From NCBI GenBank assembly GCA_020746835.1, contig JAGPNK010000001.1, positions 3,596,001 through 3,660,000 of the forward strand: a stretch of 64,000 nucleotides of DNA, in the 5' to 3' direction. The translations under genes and the position numbers were made by a program. The DNA comes from Stachybotrys elegans. Taxonomy: Eukaryota > Ascomycota > Sordariomycetes > Hypocreales > Stachybotryaceae. Numbering within the stretch: position 1 is the first letter of the stretch; each line of letters starts with the position of its first letter. Under the pieces are notes generated by a model. It did no database searches. It worked only from the letters and a program-made list of their open reading frames with translations, and was not told the DNA's origin. Of this stretch, positions 1 to 11,716 are shown piece after piece.

Positions 1-55
1 CTTTACACCCAACCAAAGGAATTGAAAAAAAAAAGAAAAGACAACCCACGCTCTT

Positions 56-62
56 TATATAA
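56..62 (+). promoter_or_regulatory. TATA box of the GPI-protein gene
   Basis: TATATAA lies 72 bp upstream of the ATG at 135, followed by a CT/CA-rich leader. This is the spacing expected for a strongly expressed fungal wall-protein gene. The element is seen directly; its use as a promoter is inferred. Confidence 0.55.
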
Positions 63-134
63 CCCGCCATCATCTCCTGACTCAATACCCATCTTCTTCG
101 AGTTTTCAGTCATCACCAAAAAACAACCACCAAG

Positions 135-982
135 ATGCAGTTCACCATGTCTGTTTCGGCCTTCCTGGCCATGGCCGCCTCTGTCCTCGCCCAGACTGCC
201 GACTTCAACCCCGTCTACACTCCCCTTGAGAACGAGGTTATCCCCGCCGGCACTACCTACGAGGTTACCTGGGACGCCCCCGCTGCCTATGCCGACGGCA
301 CCATCACCATCACCCTCATCGGTGGTGCTACCCAGGGCAGCCAGGTCCCCATCCAGCAGATTGCTGGTACGTTTATGCCTTGCCGTTGATGGCGGCTCTC
401 GTTGTGCGCCTTGCTGACCGTGAATCTGTAGCTGGTATCCCCAACTCTCAGGAGAAGTTCTCCTGGACCGTCGAGCCCAGCCTCGGCGCCGCCGCCGTCT
501 ACGGTCTCAAGTTCAGCCTTGACAGCAACCCCGACGTCTTCCAGTACTCCATGCCCTTTAGCATTGATGCCTCTGGCGCGGCCGAGGGCACCAGCACCTC
601 TGCCTCTGCCTCTGCCGCCGCCACCGTCACCTCTGCTTATGGCATCAAGACTGTCACTCTCTCCGAGGCTCCTGAGCCCACCACCACCGAGGCCACCACC
701 ACTGTCGTCACCACCAGCGCTGCTCCTACCACGACCAGCACCTTCAGCAGCACCACCGTTCGCGCCAACACCACCACCCTGGTGACCTCTACCTCCGCCT
801 CCGCCTCCAGCTCTTCCTCCAGCTCCATCGTCACTATCCCCTCTAGCTCTTCCTCCCTGTCCCCCTCGGTCACCGAGGACGTGACCGCTCCTGCTGAGAC
901 CACCCCTGGAAGCGGTGCCGCCTCTCTGAGCACTTCCTTCTTCGCCGTCGCCGGTCTGGTCATGGCCTACATGGCTCTGTAA
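135..982 (+). CDS. GPI-anchored Ser/Thr-rich cell-wall protein with Kre9/Knh1-like N-terminal domain
   Basis: Two exons, 135-366 and 432-982, separated by a 65-nt intron (GTACGT...TGTAG); the product is 260 aa. Residues 1-19 form a signal peptide ending in SVLAQ. Residues about 20-110 match the small beta-sandwich fold of the fungal Ser/Thr-rich GPI-anchored family (Kre9/Knh1-like; motifs NPVYTPLENEV and YEVTWDAP). Residues about 115-235 are almost all Ser, Thr, Ala and Pro, as expected for an O-mannosylated stalk. The C terminus is hydrophobic (FFAVAGLVMAYMAL) after a small-residue GSGAAS site, as for GPI attachment. It probably sits at the plasma membrane or wall and acts in beta-1,6-glucan or wall organisation. 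That role is inferred from the family, and no catalytic site is visible. Confidence 0.88.
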
Positions 983-2628
983 GCCCGGAATGGGCTGCAC
1001 TGCTTCCTTTCTTGGTTGTTGCTTCTTCTAGGTTCTTGGGCGGCGGGTCTGATTGCTATCCCTGGCTTTGTCTTCGGCACATAATGATGATTAGACCGGA
1101 GTTGGATAGACCCCAGGCATACGTGTAATTCAGGAAAATTTTATGGTTCTAGTCTTTGGTCAATAACCACAACGCAAAGTTACTTGGCGTTCTCAACAGA
1201 GACGGGGCCTCAGTTGCGCGTACGCGGCCGGCTGCCCAGCGAATCTCTCCACCCCCTACAATGAGTCGCATCGCATCGTAGCCGAGCCTAGGTGTTTTGT
1301 GAAGGCTGTAAACAATGACTGTGGAATGAAGAGCCCGGCAAACATCCACGCGATGGAATGTGAGACATTGTCATCTGAGACACGGGCTGTGCAGCATGTC
1401 TCGGAAGGCGAGTCTCGTCAGTCACCAAACTGGTGAGTTGCTTCGATTCATCCTGGATCCATCTGTGGTTGGTAAAGATAGCAATCCAATCTCGGCAGCG
1501 TTACAACGACTGATAGTATGGCGAACCAACCCTTGTGGTACTCATCCTTGTGCGGATGTGTCCCTTGTGCTTCTCTTTTATTTGCTTCGTGTTTTGCTTG
1601 CAGAGCCATCGTGCATCTGCCACGTTGTTTGGGTTGCACATATGGGGCAATCAGCTGTCAAACATCACACTGTGACACTGCATGCTCTATTGACAATGAC
1701 GACAGGTCTCGACACTTGCAGTGGCGTGTTGGTGGTACGTGAGACGTCAAGTCAACGGATGGAGGTTGAATGAGACAGAGGCATGGAGGTGTAAGTGGCC
1801 AGGAAAGTCACGTGGTGGCTTATAAGGACTTTATTTCTCGATCTTCTTTATAAACTTTCCCATTCCGGCAAAAGGGTCTCTGCCTGTGATCTTGAGGTTG
1901 TGTGTGAGAAATATTTTCTTTTCTTGGCCATGCAGAAAAGAAAAGAAAACCCAAAGTGGGATTTGTCCTCACACTCTCTCACAGGGATCACAGCATACTC
2001 CATGAGATGAGCTTCCAAACACGGGCGCCAGATGGACCCAGGCAGCACGGGTATGGCTCTACCAGCATGATTGAGATAATTAGGAGGAGAAACTTCTCAT
2101 ATTACACGGCATAACAAAGACCAGCGCCTATAGCCGCGGCGTCTCTGGATCCGTAAAGCTCCGTGCAGCAAGCCAAAATACCTTATTGGGGGGCATTTTC
2201 TGGAACGCGGGCAATGGGGCTAAACTGTACGCGGTAAGAGGGGCAGCTCCGGCTACGGCCTGGAGGCAGATGAGAAAGTTGCCATCCGATACGTTACTAG
2301 CGATTTGAATTTTCATGGCAGAGGTATTTACACTGGCCTCCCCATCTGGAACGAAGGAGCCTCGCCGTCGATTTTGCGGATTCTGTATACGGTCAATCAA
2401 TTGCTCCTGTTGCTGCCAGTTCTCGCCATACCGGCCTCTGTCGCGACTGTCCTCCTCTCATACCTTCCCCTCATCATCATCATCAATTTTTTTCTTTCTT
2501 TTTGGCGGGGTTCAACAGGGTTTGCTCCCTGCTACGTCAAAGTACATTTGACTCAGACGCTGTAAAGCGACGCACGACACTTCACTGAAGTATTGAGGGA
2601 GACGAGATATAGAGAGAGAAACCTTATC
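983..2628. other. Intergenic region, no gene seen
   Basis: It holds the 3' UTR of the GPI-protein gene and the promoter of MTD1. Short open frames in both directions have no conserved look, no shared splice logic and unlike codon use, so I call none of them. Confidence 0.6.
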
Positions 2629-3771
2629 ATGGCTACTCAGGGCGCGCCAAAGACCTGCAAGGTCGTCACGGCCGAGACCATCGCCAAGAACCTCCTCGCC
2701 GAGGTCAAGGATACTCTGGCCAAGATACAGGGTGCGAATCCCGTCAAGCCCAAGCTCGTTGCCTTCTTGGCCAACGGCGACCCGGCGGCCGTCAAGTATG
2801 CCGAGTGGTCCAAGAAGACCTGCGAGGACAAGTAAGAGACGGCCCTCCTTGAACAAACTGTCATCCAGTAACTGACGATATCATCTCAGCGGCTTCGACT
2901 TTGAGCTGCGCAACGTGGAGAAGGAGCTGCTCGAGGAGGAAATCATGAGCGCCAACGGGGACGACGCCGTGGACGGCACCATCGTCTACTATCCCATCTT
3001 CCCCGGGAACCCCACGCACGACCAGTACGTGCAGGAGACGGTGGCGCTGGAGAAGGACGTCGAGGGCCTCCGGCACAACTACCTGTACAACATGTACCAC
3101 AACGTGCGGTTCCTGGACCCGCCTCACAACAAGAAGAAGTCGATCCTGCCCTGCACGCCGCTCGCCGTCGTCAAGATCCTCGAGTACCTGCAGATCTACA
3201 ACCCTATCCTGGAGCCGGGCAACCGCCTGTTCGGCAAGACCATCACCGTCATCAACCGCTCCGAGGTCAACGGCCGGCCCCTGGCGGCCCTGCTGGCCAA
3301 CGACGGCGCCACCGTCTACTCGGTCGACGTCACGGGCGTCCAGCTCTTCACGCGCGGCCAGGGCATCAAGCAGCTGCGCCACCAGGTCGAGGACAAGGAG
3401 GGCTGGACCCTCCAGCAGTGCCTGCCGATGAGCGACGTGGTCATCGGCGGCGTGCCCGTCGAGTCGTTCAAGGTGCCGACGGAGCTGATTCGCGACGGAG
3501 CCGTGTGCATCAACTTTTCGTCGTACCGCAACTTTGACGGCCCGGCTGTCAAGGAGAAGGCCGCCATCTACGTGCCCTCTGTGGGCAAGGTCACCATTGC
3601 TGTGCTGCTGCGAAACTTGGTGGTAAGTGGGACTTTATGCCCGCCCCTTATTTTTGTGGTTATGGCAGCCTGCTAACATTTCGACAGCGCCTGATTGCCA
3701 ACCGAGATCCCAAGGATTCTACCGACAATGGAACGGCGCAGGCCAAGGCTGAGGCTTTCATGGATGGTTGA
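2629..3771 (+). CDS. MTD1: NAD-dependent 5,10-methylenetetrahydrofolate dehydrogenase
   Basis: Three exons, 2629-2831, 2890-3622 and 3688-3771; introns are 58 and 65 nt, the second with branch site GCTAAC. The product is 339 aa, close to yeast Mtd1 (about 320). It oxidises 5,10-methylene-THF to 5,10-methenyl-THF with NAD+ in the cytosol, feeding one-carbon units to purine synthesis. The N-terminal part (KPKLVAFLANGDPAAVKYAEWSKK) is the folate-binding lobe. The segment GKTITVINRSEVNGRPLAALL, about residue 205, is the Rossmann dinucleotide motif of the FolD/Mtd family. The protein lacks the synthetase domain of C1-THF synthase, as is normal for the monofunctional NAD enzyme. The start is the ATG at 2629, giving MATQGAPKTCK; an in-frame upstream ATG at 2593 looks like 5' leader. 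Confidence 0.94.
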
Positions 3772-6057
3772 GCGGGTGTAAGGATGGAGAGGGCAACAAA
3801 AGGAAATGACAAATGATACAAGATAAAAGCAAACAGGCAATGAAAATGGGGTGATGGGATAGACGAACAAAGACAATCCACGTGTTTACCGACGTTGGAA
3901 GCCAAGGCTGGGGTCACGAGGGCCTCTGAGATGCTGATAGAGGACGCATTGAGTTTGCCATTTACAATGGCTGGCAGAGTGTCACGGAGCCAGGGAAAAG
4001 GAAAAGAAAAACAAAAAGAAGGGGGAATACGTATACCATGGGACAAACGAATAGAACGGAATTCAGGAATTCAGCGCCAAGTCAGCACCAAGACTGCGTA
4101 GGAGTTGCGGAGACGTGTCTCGTTGAAGCAGAACCGGGAGGCTAAAGCAAAGACAGGCTGAATAGAAGATGCAAGATTCACAAGTCGAGACCTCGCTGTG
4201 GAGGAAGGCGAGTCCGAGAAGAGACAGATGCGCATCTGAGACAGGACCCCCCATGTGGTGTTGGCGACGTGTCTGATCTGTGAGGCGACAGAGGATGGTG
4301 TGCAGAGTCTCACGAGAACTTTTTTGAGGCTGAATTGGCTGGCAGCCCCCGTGCCGCAGGGCAGTCGCGGGCCAGGGGGGAAAAAAGAGAAAGAATTAAC
4401 AAATAAATGCATGCAAGGAGGAAGAAAGGATCGGCAGGGCGGTGATGCCGCCGGTGGGTGAAACCTAACGATATCGAGCAGCTGGACTGGGCTGGGTCGG
4501 GTCGTGGTCAGCGCCGTCTAGCATCAACTCCAGTTGACCGGGCTTTGCATGATGTCTTTCTTTTCCAAGAGGTGAATACATACTTTTGCTTGCTCTCCTT
4601 GGTTGCGGATGGACGCGTAACACGGGTAAGAGATCAGGGTGCAGGGGTATGTGCACAAGCATGCCAACCTTAGTAGTTTTGCTGCCTGGATACGGAGTAA
4701 TTTCCATCAAGTTGGCATCCATGTTGATTTCATCAGATGAACCCCTCCCCCCTTTTTTCTTCTTTCTCGTCTCGGAACTGCATGCATGCGGCTGCCAACA
4801 ATGGCCCAAAGAAGATGGCATTGATTACAATTAGGGACAGGGAGAGAGAGAAAAAAAAAAACATGCGTCTCAGATTCCCTTGGGATCCAAGGACGGGAAG
4901 GACTCGGTTCAGCTGCCATGTGGTGGTGCTGGCTGAGCCAAACCATGGATTGGACCCAGCTGTCACTCATGGGCCAAGGCTGACCTTGCATGAAAAATGA
5001 AGAGCAAGATACGGAGTAGAGGGAGAAGCGGAAAGGAGACCCCTGTCTCGCAAAAGGCTGTTTAACGGTTCATGACATGCACATGCCGATTGGCTCCTTG
5101 CCTGTTCTTGTCACGAAATGGAACATGGTAATGGTCAAGTTTCCAGCCAGCGCATGCCTGTGCTCATTATCCCATCCAACCACATTCAATGCAAGTAGAG
5201 TTACCGCCTGCAGTCCTCTGCCCACCCGCTAAGAGACGGGGCCCTAAAGCTCCCCTACACCTAAACATCCCACCTCTAGCCAAGGCAGGCTGGCATTTGA
5301 TTGGTAGTGCTGGCCGGGCGGTCGTGCCGTTGAGCTCGACTAAGTTGCATTAGCCTCTCTGCCCAGGTAGGGGTTTCTTTTTTGGTTCTTTTTTTCTCCC
5401 TCGTGTCTGTTCTGGGCAGATAGCATGGCTGGCGGCTGGCCGGCAAACGACGGATGGAAGCTCTCCAACTTGGTACCCATGGATCACCATCATGCAATTC
5501 CAATGAGCCAGCCCCAATTTGACTTCCAGGACCCATCGTCCACTCCATCCTCGTGCCTGCCAGTATAACCAATCCACGCCAACCTAACCGTATCCTTCCT
5601 TTCTCTTCCTCCTCCTGGCTTCACAAGCCGTCGTCTTGTCATCCTTGTCTCGTCTGGTTCTTTTTTTCCCCTTCTTTCTCTTCATCCGCCACTGACGTCG
5701 CTCCTTCGCCCACTCCACCTTTTTATCCCCAAGAGAAAAAAAAAAACTTAATTCCCCATTGAGACCAGACAGAGAAAGAAGAGTGCTTGTGCGACGCCCG
5801 AATCTCTGCGCGGCCAGGCGGCTCAGCAGCACTGCTTGCCATCCTCGCAGCCCGTATCCTCGTACAGCCTCCACCTCCTCTCGTCCTCATTCCTAATGCT
5901 CGCTGCCAATTAAGCGCCTGGCCAGTCATCGAGCCTGTGGGATCACAGTTCAGACTAGGGCGCCATTGTTGCAAGCAGAAAATATCCTGCCTCGGCGCGC
6001 CAGCCATATCGCAACATCCCTCCTCCCCTACGACCATACCGCTCGACCTTCTCAATC
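3772..6057. other. Intergenic region, no gene seen
   Basis: About 2.3 kb between MTD1 and the 837-residue unknown gene. It contains homopurine and homopyrimidine runs (A-rich at 4851, CT-rich at 5580-5700) typical of a fungal promoter and leader. No open frame has coding character, and no tRNA or repeat family is evident. Confidence 0.6.
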
Positions 6058-8628
6058 ATGGCTACCAAGTTCTCCCATAGCCGGCAGGCTTCCTCTGGCA
6101 CGTCGTCCATGACTCTCCCGCCATCCCCGACCCTCACCAACCCCGACATGATCTTGCCCGACTACGATCGAGCACCCTCCCCCGAGGAACTGCCCCCCTC
6201 GCAGTTGACGGCATGGAGAACGGCGCATGCCTCGCCTCTCGACTTCCATCTGCCCCAGAGCAATTACTCCTCTACTCCCGTCAACATCTCCACGCCCATC
6301 ATATACGGCAATGGCACCATGCTGTCCGACATTGGAGAGGTCACCGAGGTCGAGAGCACCGTCGGAGGCGCCCGCCGCAGCTCCTCGCGCTACTCTATGC
6401 ACAGCAACGATGCCCACGACGATCCTCCGGCCCTGCCCCTAGCCAAATCTGTCATCAAGAGCCGATCGCAGATGAAGCGCGAGCGGAGGTCTTCCGTCGA
6501 CTCGACCAGCACGATTACCACCGAGCGCAACCCAGGCCACTTTGCCGACTTTGACGACACCGTCAGCGTCAACGAAAGCTGTCAGGGGGATGACGAGGAG
6601 AGCATTGCGTCGTACTATATGGAGGACCCGGCCATTCGCAAGCCGCGTTCCTCTGGGGCTGATGAGCTACCCGGCCAGAATACCGACAGATACTCGACCT
6701 CTTCCATTAGCAAGAGGGCCGAGGAGATTCTGGCCAACGCGAAGCGCAGGCTAACGGTAAGCTGGCCATGTCGATTCTGCTCCAACGCTCCATTTTGCTA
6801 ACTCCCTGGGCAGACCATGGAAGGAAACCTGACCAGAGCAAGGAGCTCTCTGAACAACTACTCCACCATGTCCGACAGCTCGACGCCGTCCCCTCCGATG
6901 ATCCGGCCATCGTCTGCTATGCGCATCGCTGGAGGCTCGGCCTCGGTCTCGTACTCGAGGAACATCGACGAGGCCCTCGAGCCAGACAACCCGGCACCCG
7001 CAGCTCATCTCCCAAGGTCCGCGAGCGCTCTCGGTGCTGCCGGTGGTTATCGCCAGCCTCGAGGCATCTCCAGGAGCTTTGATGGTTCGATCGAAGGAGC
7101 CATTCGACCGTCCGGCTTCATGGGTCCCGAAATCACACTCATGCCATTGGGGGAAGAGGACGACGACCAAGTCTCGGTCATCGGCCCGCAAGATGACGGC
7201 CGTCTATCCAGCATGTCCAGCTTCGCCAGCCCGACCTTTAGCACATATTCAGAGTCAGGGCGCGCTGCATCCGTTGTGCAGGTGCGTGATCTGCAAGACC
7301 AGATGAATGGGCTTCGGGGCAAGATTTCGTCCCTAAAGGAGCAGGCCCGGGCCGATAGCATGAAGCGACGCAGTTTGCAGAGCCTCAGGACACCCAGCCC
7401 TTTCACGCATGCGAGATGGGATCAAGGGTTTATGGAACCGCAGGACATCCGTAGCCCCGATGCGGAGGAACATCCTCAGACGACGACGCCGCCACAAGAG
7501 GAAGTTCAATACGACCATGTCGATGCGCCAGCTCAGTCGCCTGAGGAGGCTGCGCACGTGGCCAACGAAGGGGTTCGAAATGGAGACATGAATGTAGAGG
7601 AGGACCCGCGCAGCGAGACAGACCAGTCGGTGCCGCACCACCAGCCCACATCGCGCGATGACGACGAGGAGACTCAGTTCGACGATGCCGAGGACCTACG
7701 GACGGAGAACGGAGATTTTGAGGATGCGCGCGAAGGGCCAGATTTGGATATTGCAGAGGTAGAGCGTTACGAGACGGAGAGCGAAAGCGGAGAATCTCTA
7801 TATCACGACACATTCCAGGCGCCTGTCTCGCATGAGGATCGCGAGGACGCCTTCGACTACGAACACTTCTTTCTCCACTCGGCCATGGGAACCATCAGCC
7901 AGGGACGCTTCGGGCGCTCCGGCAGCGTCAGCTCAGATGATTCTCTTCAGACGGCTCGCGGGCCCATCATGGACTCGAGACCGGGGAGCATACAGACCAT
8001 GTCGTCCATTGATAGCTTTGCCACAGCCTACGAGGGTCGCTCGTCGAGCCGGAGTATCCTGTACGAGGAGAGCGGAGAGGATGACGAGGAAACGCAACCC
8101 AGACCGAGGGGCCACAAGGGATCCAAGTCGCTGGGCCACCTCAATGGAGCCCGTGGGGATGAAAGCGGAAGCGAGAGCCTGAGCGATGGCCAGGACAAGC
8201 CGCGGCGCAACTCGGTTATCCACCAACCGCTGAAGAGCAACTCGGCCTCGCTGCACCGCCCATCGGTAGCCTCGTTTGAGTCGACCGGAACGACTAGGAG
8301 CTTCCCTCTCATCTCCAAGGCCAAGCTGAACGGAGGCGTGCTCACGCCGGGCGGATCTCCCGACAGCGAGCTCAACCAGATATCCGAGGGCCTGCTTCGG
8401 AATACGAATAGCGCATGCGAGGACCGCAGTCCGGCGGAGAACGCACCCATACCCGCCATGGAGATGCTCAGCCGGGAGGACCAGATGGGCGTGCAGCGGC
8501 TGGTCGGCACCCTGGGCAAGTGCGTGCTGGGGCTAGCCGAGGCGTCGAGCGCCAGCACCGAGGCTCGCATGTACCGCAGGAGAATCGAGGCAGCGAGGCG
8601 AATCCTCGAGGGATTCAACGACCCGTGA
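6058..8628 (+). CDS. Large, mostly disordered protein of unknown function
   Basis: Two exons, 6058-6756 and 6814-8628; a 57-nt intron with branch site GCTAAC joins ...AKRRLT to TMEGNLTRARSSL in phase. The product is 837 aa. I do not recognise a named family. It is Ser/Pro/Asp/Glu-rich with few hydrophobic stretches. A short predicted coiled coil lies at about residues 385-420 (VRDLQDQMNGLRGKISSLKE). Other ordered-looking islands are NAKRRLTTMEGNLTRARSSL around the splice junction, DAFDYEHFFLHSAMGTIS in the middle, and a helical C terminus (about 785-837, VQRLVGTLGKCVLGLAEASS). No signal peptide or membrane segment is seen. A scaffold or cytoskeleton-linked role is possible, but nothing proves it. 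Confidence 0.85.
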
Positions 8629-9717
8629 TGACACGCAGAACACGGCGAATAATGATAATGGTGGAATCTAGTTGTCTTGTTTTTTTCTGTCTTCTCTTTG
8701 TTCTTCCACCCACCACCTTTTTACCCATTCTTATTACTTGGCTACTTCTCGCTCCTTTCTCCCTTGGGAGCTCACGAAGCGACGGGAAGCGAGCCTTTAC
8801 CATTCTATTCTTTTACATACAGCAGGTGGCCGTGGGGACACAAGAGCGAAGGGGACCCGGCGTCTTGCTCGATACCCTTGCTGCCACGAAGCGTTGGAAG
8901 CCCCGCGCGCGCGTGTATTTATTTGGGCGTAAGATGCATGTTGGCTTGGGTATGGGGGCAGTAGGACTGCATCTGGAGGAGACGGTGGTCGATATAAAAT
9001 TCATGTATGAGACGCCGTGGCATGTCGATGTCGGTTGTATCGGAGCGGGTGCGGACTGAATCAATATTACGACCACCTACCTCCCTAGATGAGTGCCAAA
9101 ATGCCACTTGCATAGCGTGTCAATGGTACATTTGGCCGTTGATGAGGTCTCCCGCGTCCTACTCTGCACCCACAGCTGTACGAGTCACGCGATCATCTGC
9201 TGCACACGATGGAGGCTTTCATGTGCATACCATACATGCACGTGCACTTGAAATATATCCCATCTAGGTCCTAGGTATATACTTGTGAGCACAGAAACCT
9301 AGACGATAACGTGCTCGGCCCAAGACTCGCACGTGCAACAGGAAGGAACCGCCTGAACAAACGGAACCCCCCTCCCTCAGGACACCGTTGCCCAAACCAC
9401 CTGGACCCCCCTTCCCAATTAGCAAGCATGGAACTGGAACCCAGCCCCCAGGTAGACGAAGAAAAAAAAATACCTAATTAAAAGTCGAAAATACTCCAGG
9501 GGACCTCTGATGCCCCGCCAGAAAGCAACCAACCTTGACTGCGTTACCGCCAAATCCTTCCAGCCCGATATATATCAACACTTTTTTCTCCTTCCTTTTC
9601 TCTTTTTGCTTTTTCCGAGCATCGTCATCCTCGCATACTTGCTCGCGTCTCACAGCAAACCGACGAAACCCCCCCGAATTAAAATAATTTTTTTCTTCTC
9701 AAAAGACACGATACGCC
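8629..9717. other. Intergenic region, no gene seen
   Basis: This is the 3' UTR of the upstream unknown gene and the promoter of the Apq12-like gene. It includes a CT-rich tract just before the next start (9580-9620). No supported coding or RNA gene. Confidence 0.6.
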
Positions 9718-10227
9718 ATGGACGCCCGCCTCACGCTCGACTTCCTGCAGACGCTGCTGCCCTCGGAGCTCGTCGATACGCTGCAGACGCACGTGCTGCA
9801 GCCCGAAGGCCCGGCCCGCGTCGTCAAGGACCGCGTCGTGGACGCCGCGTGGCGCGCCTACGACGTGCTCGCGCTGCTGCTGCAGCCGCTGCTGGACCGC
9901 GTGCTGCAGGTCATGGGCGAGCGGCAGGACCTCGTCGGCCTGCTGGCGGCCGTGCTGCTCGTCACGACGCTCATCACGGTGCTGACGTGGGTTCACCGCC
10001 TCATCATGTGGGGGACGCGGATGCTCATGCGCATGGCCTTTGCCGGCCTGCTGTTTGCGTTTGTCGCCTGGATCTGGCAGCGCGGCGTGTTTGAGAGCGC
10101 GCGCGACGGCGCCGTCCTCGCCGGCCGCATCGCGGGCTACATGGCCGTCCTCAAGGACGTCTGGATCGAGGAGTATAACCGCTACGAGGCCCAGCAGACC
10201 ATGACCAAGGTCCACGCCCGCCGATAG
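9718..10227 (+). CDS. APQ12: Apq12-family nuclear envelope / pore-assembly membrane protein
   Basis: Single exon, 169 aa. Two adjacent hydrophobic helices at about residues 80-105 (LVGLLAAVLLVTTLITVLTW) and 110-125 (MAFAGLLFAFVAWIW) are separated by a short basic loop. They are preceded by a long amphipathic helical region rich in Leu/Val/Asp and followed by a short charged tail. This matches the fungal nuclear pore assembly and biogenesis (Apq12) family, small ER/nuclear-envelope proteins needed for membrane fluidity, pore biogenesis and mRNA export in yeast. It is slightly longer than yeast Apq12 (about 138 aa). The family call rests on topology and recognisable helices, so it is good but not certain. 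Confidence 0.75.
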   Translation: MDARLTLDFLQTLLPSELVDTLQTHVLQPEGPARVVKDRVVDAAWRAYDVLALLLQPLLDRVLQVMGERQDLVGLLAAVLLVTTLITVLTWVHRLIMWGTRMLMRMAFAGLLFAFVAWIWQRGVFESARDGAVLAGRIAGYMAVLKDVWIEEYNRYEAQQTMTKVHARR

Positions 10228-10290
10228 GGCGTGCTCCCTCTCTCTCTTCCCTCCGGAACGATGCGATCTACACACGGCATCGACGGCTCA

Positions 10291-10338
10291 TCACCAACTA
10301 CTACTACCACTATTACCACCACCACCACCACCACCACC
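10291..10338. repeat. (ACC)n / (ACT)n trinucleotide microsatellite
   Basis: An imperfect run of ACT, ATT and ACC triplets in the 3' UTR of the Apq12-like gene, downstream of its stop at 10227. Confidence 0.85.
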
Positions 10339-10661
10339 GCTACGCTGGTGCACGCGAAATATGATTGAAACGACCTTGCTACACCCATATCGGGCATGCC
10401 ATTCTCTTCTTGTTTTTATACGCCCGTGTATTTGGACTCTACCGGATCGTTTTTTTCTTCTTCTTACTCGACAGCTACTCCTGGCATCTGTGTGCCACCA
10501 GAATCAAACGCCAGCGCTATGCAACATTGCAAATACCCATCCAACACGCTCCAAGAGCCCTTTGTATCCGCCACCAGTCTTTTGTCTGTTACCCGTCGCC
10601 CCCCATCTAGCCGAAATACGAAAGATACGAAATGAGAAAATAAATAAGATGGTGGAGGGCA

Positions 10662-11716
10662 TCACTCTTGATCAGAGTCGTACTCTTCGCCCTCGCCTGG
10701 ATCCTTGGGGTCTTGTGCCTCGTGGAACTGGATGCAGTCATCGATGAAGCTCAAGATGCCGCCCACGCTGTCCTCATCCGTCACGTCGAGCTTCAGGTAG
10801 TTGAGCATGCTGAAGTTCTCAATCAACCCGGCCACGGCCCGGTTCAGCCGGCGGAAGCTTGCGCCCTTCATAATCTGATCCTTTTCATCCGGCCTCCGTG
10901 ACTCGTCGTCCTCGCCGGCAGGGCCCTCGGCCGCCCGCCTGGCACGCTCGAGGGGATCGTCATCGAGTAATGCCACGTCTGGCGTCAGGAAGCGCTTGAG
11001 ATCCTTCTTCTTGACCTGATCCTTGACCAGATCCATCTTGGACAGGACATTGATGTGTGGCACCTCGAGCATGAGCATAGCACTCATCGCACTGAGACTT
11101 CCCGCAAAGAACTTGGCTCTGTCGACGACGAATGTCGCCTCTAGGAGGTATACGGCAGCCATGCGGATGTCGAGGGATCCCGGCTGGGAGAGGAATTTGA
11201 CAAGGGCGGGAAGGATGGGAACATGGGTGTAGAGTTCGATCTGCCCCGGCATGTCGAAGATGATGAGGTATTCTTCCGTGAGGGAGTCGAGTGACTCGGT
11301 CAACCAGTCGAGATTCTCCATGAGGAACTCGAAGCAGTAAATCAGACCGCCGTTGGGGCCCAGGCCCACCTCTTCCATAGCATCCTTCAGGGAGATGAGC
11401 TCCTTGATGTCGAGGTCGGGCTGGTGCTCGAAGGATTCGGCGGCAGGGTCGAGGTTGACGTAAAAGGCAGACCGGCGGTTGAGGTTAAGATGCGTGATGA
11501 GGGCGGCGCAGAAGGTGGACTGGAGCAAAACATGTCAGGGCGAGAGCTCTTACGGCGGGTAGACAAACAGATGCATGTAGTTGAATGCGGAACTCGGCAG
11601 AATGCGTACCACGAAGGCAGCATCGAGACGAAGCCCCCAGCGTCATGAGTGGATGTAGATGTACTGACTTTGCCCGCCCCTGCTGGGCCCATAATCATTG
11701 CGCCAAACTTGCTCAT
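10662..11716 (-). CDS. GPN3: GPN-loop GTPase 3
   Basis: Minus strand, two exons: 11716-11669 (16 codons) and 11519-10662; the 149-nt intron runs GTCAGT...CTCCAG. The product is 301 aa. The splice falls inside the P-loop and rebuilds GPAGAGKST at residues 10-18. The GPN signature (GLGPNGGLIY) follows about 60 residues later, then the switch region FDMPGQIELYTH and the base-recognition motif NVLSKMDLV. This is a SIMIBI-class GTPase that dimerises with Gpn1 and helps assembly and nuclear import of RNA polymerase II. The DIKELISLKDAMEE context before the GPN loop favours Gpn3 over Gpn2. The C-terminal tail is very acidic (EGEEYDSDQE), as in fungal orthologues. It is convergent with the Apq12-like gene, with 434 bp between the two stops. 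Confidence 0.93.

Noticed and set aside
287..1000. 237-codon minus-strand open frame, Gly/Arg-rich
   Set aside because: Antisense to the Ser/Thr-rich repeats of the GPI protein. Low-complexity composition alone keeps it open.
1360..1773. 137-codon open frame in the first intergenic region
   Set aside because: No conserved features, unlike the codon use of neighbouring genes, and no supporting splice or promoter signals.
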